A stretch of 17,631 nt of DNA from Anaerobutyricum stercoris (lineage in GTDB: Bacteria; Bacillota; Clostridia; Lachnospirales; Lachnospiraceae). The stretch's first letter is position 1, and every line of letters starts with the position of its first letter. The translations under genes and the position numbers were made by a program. Positions 14,320-17,631 of the stretch are shown piece by piece. The notes beneath the pieces are model-generated. The model was not told where the DNA came from and searched no databases. It saw nothing but the letters and a program-made list of their open reading frames with translations. The stretch spans positions 1 through 17,631 of the forward strand of contig DXBR01000057.1 of the NCBI GenBank assembly GCA_019116455.1, written 5' to 3'.

Positions 14320-14835
14320 ATGAGGCGGATAGTTGTGACAGCCATCACCATTCTGGTGTGCTTTTTATTGCAGACATCGGTGTTTGATTTATTTAAGCTG
14401 GCGGATACCGTACCAAATGTTCTGCTTATTCTTGTGTCATCCGTATCTGTTATGAGGGGACAGAAAGAAGGAATGCTTACAGGATTTTTCGGCGGTCTGC
14501 TGCTGGATATTTTCTATGGTTCCTGGCTGGGAGGATTTGCATTTATTTATATGTTGTTTGGTTTTGTGGACGGATTATTTAATCAGATCTATTATTCGGA
14601 CGATAATTTTCTTCCGATTATCATGATTGGAGTTAATGATCTTGTTTACGGTATCATTATGTACATCGCCTATGGACTTTTACAAAACCATATGCACATA
14701 TTATTTTATATCAGAAGTATTATATTACCGGAAATGGTCTATACGGTAGCAGTGGGAATAATTTTATACCAGATTCTGCTGCGCATCAATGACTGGCTTG
14801 AGAAGAAAAATAAAGGAAGTGCAGATTTTGTTTAA
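14320..14835 (+). CDS. mreD: Rod shape-determining protein MreD
   Basis: MreD is a small polytopic membrane protein of the elongasome. The 171 residues are almost wholly hydrophobic, with about five or six membrane segments (about 5-20, 32-45, 53-68, 70-90, 100-122, 135-160), ending in a charged cytoplasmic tail. AGAAGGGG (14307-14314) supports the ATG. Its sequence is poorly conserved, as usual for MreD, so position between mreC and PBP2 carries much of the call. The stop overlaps the PBP2 start by 8 nt. Confidence 0.92.
   Translation: MRRIVVTAITILVCFLLQTSVFDLFKLADTVPNVLLILVSSVSVMRGQKEGMLTGFFGGLLLDIFYGSWLGGFAFIYMLFGFVDGLFNQIYYSDDNFLPIIMIGVNDLVYGIIMYIAYGLLQNHMHILFYIRSIILPEMVYTVAVGIILYQILLRINDWLEKKNKGSADFV
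14812..14819 (+). promoter_or_regulatory. Ribosome binding site supporting a TTG start for PBP2
   Basis: AAAGGAAG lies 8 nt before TTG 14828. An in-frame GTG at 14819 overlaps this site, and a GTG at 14864 lacks one. No ATG occurs in frame before the membrane segment, so a non-ATG start is required. Confidence 0.6.
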
Positions 14836-17631
14836 GAACAACCTGAAAATAGACGGAAATAAAGTGAAGAAACAGCTGAAAGCAATCGTATCTAACCGTG
14901 TGATTATTATAGGGATTTTTGTTCTCTTTTTATTTTGCCTTCTGGTGTACCGGCTTTTTGTTCTTCAGATAGTGGAAGGTCAGGAACATCTGGACAGTTT
15001 TAATTATAAGGTGGAGAGAACCATTGAGACCAGCGGCTCCAGAGGAAATATCTATGACTGCAACGGCAAGCTGCTGTCCTATAACCAGCTGGCTTACTCG
15101 GTGACGCTGGAAACAACCGACAGGACAGAAGAAATTGCGCAGGAGCGCAGTAAGCAGGAAAACAGAGATGTCTCAGAAAATGAAGTCAGAAATGAAGTTA
15201 TTTATAATCTCATACAGCTTCTGGAAGCAAACGGCGATGAGATTCAGTATGATCTTCCGCTTGAAGTCAATGGAAAGGGCAAGCTCGTTTTTACGGAATC
15301 CGGAAGCGCGCTGCGAAGATTTAAGCAGGATATTTACGGAATCACCAATGTGGATAATCTGACAGGAGATGAAAAAGAACAGGCGGAAAAATGGCTGAAT
15401 TCTTCTCCGGAGGAAGTCTACGAATATCTTCGTATGGGAACAGACGGACCGACTGGTTCCGGACGCATGTTTGAGATCTCCGACAGTTATTCCATGGAAG
15501 ATACGCTGAAGATTATGTCCGTGCGGTATGATCTGTACATGAACCGTTATTCGCAGACTACGCCGATCACGGTGGCTTCCAATATAAGCAGTGAAAGCAT
15601 TGCCGCTATCTCTGAGCGTGAAGATGAATTTCCGGGGGTGGAGATTAAGACAGATTCTCTTCGCAAATACAATGATGCGAAGTATATGGCAGGAATCATC
15701 GGTTATACGGGAGTGATCTCGGAGGACGAGCTCAATGAATACAACAGCGCCGGCGGCGATTACGAAGCCAGTGATGTGGTTGGAAAAACGGGAATTGAGA
15801 AAACGATGGAGACGACTCTCCAGGGTAAAAAGGGAACGCAGAAGGTGTTGGTGGATAATCTGGGCAAGATTATCCAGGAAGTGGATTCCACGGAAGCTAC
15901 TGCCGGTAATGATGTGTATCTGACCATCGATCTGGATCTGCAGAAATATGCTTATAATATTCTGGAGCGGCGCCTTGCCGGTATTGTTCTTGCGCATCTG
16001 ACTACGGCTGATGACGCCGGGGACAGTAAAATGATTCCGATTAAGGATGTTTATTTCGCACTGATTGATAATAATATCATTGATATAACAAATTTGAACC
16101 GCAAGAAAGCGGAGCAGAATGAGAAGGAAGTCTATCAGATATATCAGAATAAGCAGAAATCAGTTATGCAGACTCTTCGCAGAGAGCTGTCCAGCGGAAC
16201 CACGTCCAGAGGAGATTTAAACGAGGAGCGCAGAGAGTATGTGGATTACATCTACGATATGCTTGTGGACAGCGAGATTTTATCCTCTTCTCTGATGGAT
16301 GAAAACGACGAGACATATCAGAACTGGGAAGAGGAGAGCATCAGTCTGAAAACCTTTTTGCAGCACGCCATCAACAGCGAATGGGTGGATATTTCCGCTC
16401 TTGACATTGCATCTGATTATTATTCCAGTGATGAGATATATAATGAATTGATTGATTATATTATTAATGCATTGCAATCAGATGAAGCATTTGATAAAAT
16501 TTTATATAAATACATGATTAAAAATGAGGAGCTTAGCGGGAAGAGGGTGTGTATGCTTCTCTATGACCAGGGAGTTCTTGATAAAAATAAGGACGAAGAT
16601 TACAATGCGCTGAGGACTGACCAGATGTCCGCCTATACTTTTATGTATGAGAAGATAAGAAAGATTGAAATTACACCGGCACAGCTTGCTCTTGATCCGT
16701 GTTCCGGTTCTGTCATTATCACAGATCCGAAGACAGGAGATGTGCGGGCAATGGTATCTTATCCAAGCTACAATAATAACAGGCTGGCCAATGGAATTGA
16801 TTCTGACTATTACGCTTCATTAAACAGCGACAAGTCTTCTCCGATGTTAAACCGCGCCACCCAGACCAGAACGGCGCCGGGTTCTACTTTTAAACCGGTT
16901 TCCGCCACAGCCTCGCTGGAGGAAGGCATAATTGACGGTAACGATTATGTCCGGTGTGTGGGTATTTTTGAAGACATCTCGCCAAGCCCGCGGTGCTGGA
17001 TTTATCCAAGCGCCCATGGCCCTTTGAATGTCAGCGGTGCTATTGCTGTGTCCTGTAACTATTTCTTCTACCAGATGGGATACAATCTGGGTACGACCAA
17101 CGGCGTGTACAGCAGCGAGACCGGACTTGAGAGACTGGCAAAATACGCGAAGTATTATGGACTGGACAGGAAATCGGGCGTGGAGATCACGGAGTATGAA
17201 CCGCAGATTTCTGACGAGGACGCTGTTCGTTCCGCCATCGGGCAGGGTACGCACAGCTATACGCCGGTTCAGATTTCACGTTATGTGACTTCTCTGGCAA
17301 ATGAAGATAATCTTCTGGGGCTGACCCTTCTGGATAAGACCACAGATACGGAAGGTAATGAGCTCACCACCTATGAGACAAAGGTGGAGGACGAGCTGGA
17401 TGTTTCCGACGAGACATTCGGTTTGATTAAACAGGGAATGAGAGACGTGGTAAACGGCAGAGACAGTACCATCCGTTTTCTCTATGAAAAACAGGATCTG
17501 AAGGTGGCGGGCAAGACCGGTACAGCTCAGGAGAATACAGAGAGACCGAACCATGCGCTGTTTATCTCCTATGCTCCGTATGATGATCCGGAGATCACGA
17601 TGACAGTAGTTGTGCCAAACGGCTATACGTC
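14828..17631 (+). CDS. mrdA: Class B penicillin-binding protein 2 (elongasome transpeptidase), 3' truncated by window
   Basis: PBP2 cross-links peptidoglycan during side-wall growth with RodA and MreBCD. No stop occurs in the 934 codons visible. A single membrane anchor is at about 25-41, followed by the pedestal/dimerisation domain (RGNIYDCNGKLL at about 67; GRTG-like GKTGIE at about 319). The transpeptidase has S686-TFK689 (SxxK), S742-C-N744 (SxN) and K896-T-G (KTG), so it should be active. Between LQKYAYNILERRLAGI (to about 386) and GSVIITDPKTG (627-637) lie about 235 residues, where typical PBP2 has a few tens; this insertion is charged and predicted helical. C710, C723, H730 and C743 cluster near SxN. 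The start is TTG 14828, or possibly GTG 14819. Confidence 0.93.
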   Translation, partial: MFKNNLKIDGNKVKKQLKAIVSNRVIIIGIFVLFLFCLLVYRLFVLQIVEGQEHLDSFNYKVERTIETSGSRGNIYDCNGKLLSYNQLAYSVTLETTDRTEEIAQERSKQENRDVSENEVRNEVIYNLIQLLEANGDEIQYDLPLEVNGKGKLVFTESGSALRRFKQDIYGITNVDNLTGDEKEQAEKWLNSSPEEVYEYLRMGTDGPTGSGRMFEISDSYSMEDTLKIMSVRYDLYMNRYSQTTPITVASNISSESIAAISEREDEFPGVEIKTDSLRKYNDAKYMAGIIGYTGVISEDELNEYNSAGGDYEASDVVGKTGIEKTMETTLQGKKGTQKVLVDNLGKIIQEVDSTEATAGNDVYLTIDLDLQKYAYNILERRLAGIVLAHLTTADDAGDSKMIPIKDVYFALIDNNIIDITNLNRKKAEQNEKEVYQIYQNKQKSVMQTLRRELSSGTTSRGDLNEERREYVDYIYDMLVDSEILSSSLMDENDETYQNWEEESISLKTFLQHAINSEWVDISALDIASDYYSSDEIYNELIDYIINALQSDEAFDKILYKYMIKNEELSGKRVCMLLYDQGVLDKNKDEDYNALRTDQMSAYTFMYEKIRKIEITPAQLALDPCSGSVIITDPKTGDVRAMVSYPSYNNNRLANGIDSDYYASLNSDKSSPMLNRATQTRTAPGSTFKPVSATASLEEGIIDGNDYVRCVGIFEDISPSPRCWIYPSAHGPLNVSGAIAVSCNYFFYQMGYNLGTTNGVYSSETGLERLAKYAKYYGLDRKSGVEITEYEPQISDEDAVRSAIGQGTHSYTPVQISRYVTSLANEDNLLGLTLLDKTTDTEGNELTTYETKVEDELDVSDETFGLIKQGMRDVVNGRDSTIRFLYEKQDLKVAGKTGTAQENTERPNHALFISYAPYDDPEITMTVVVPNGYT

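Noticed and set aside
15173..15997. A 274-codon minus-strand frame
   Set aside because: It is antisense to the PBP2 pedestal domain. The plus-strand frame is uninterrupted from 14828 to the window end and holds all catalytic motifs.
1..17631. CRISPR array, insertion sequence, prophage or defence genes
   Set aside because: No regularly spaced repeats, transposase, integrase or known defence motifs were seen. All genes are housekeeping types in a familiar order.

Overview
The window looks like ordinary core chromosome from a low-to-moderate GC Firmicute of class Clostridia, most likely Lachnospiraceae. I infer this from the gene order (miaB-mutS-mutL-miaA, then radC-mreB-mreC-mreD-PBP2), the strong AGGAGG-type ribosome binding sites, the TTGACA/TATAAT promoters, and the clostridial flavour of MreB and PBP2. 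The taxonomic call rests on memory of families, not on a search. Every gene lies on the plus strand. I see no mobile element, CRISPR array or prophage.

Layout. Positions 1-126 are the 3' end of a 23S rRNA gene. A consensus promoter (143-171) then drives tRNA-Trp(CCA) and tRNA-Glu(CTC). No 5S rRNA gene fits after the 23S. A long hairpin closes the tRNA unit and runs into the promoter of a small coiled-coil/zinc-ribbon protein (460-900). The gap before dinB holds a long base-paired element ending in a T tract (918-1019). dinB (1063-2448) is a Y-family translesion polymerase.

A consensus promoter (2508-2536) starts a probable operon of miaB, mutS, mutL, miaA and a PLP-dependent methionine gamma-lyase-family gene (2625-11263). 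It combines mismatch repair (MutS, and a MutL with endonuclease motifs) with the two enzymes that make ms2i6A37 in tRNA. The tRNA-Trp at the left edge carries the A36-A37-A38 sequence those enzymes use. A probable terminator and a new promoter separate this from radC (11446-12144). The cell-elongation genes mreB, mreC, mreD and a class B PBP2 follow. PBP2 has all three catalytic motifs but runs off the right edge with 934 codons visible.

The most interesting points are a roughly 235-residue insertion in the PBP2 transpeptidase region, a Cys/His cluster beside its SxN motif that could bind zinc, a divergent phosphate-2 motif in MreB (Asn where Asp is usual), the undescribed structured element upstream of dinB, stem-loops between mutL and miaA and between mreC and mreD, and three gene pairs that overlap by exactly 8 nt. 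No intergenic gap exceeds 300 bases without a gene.
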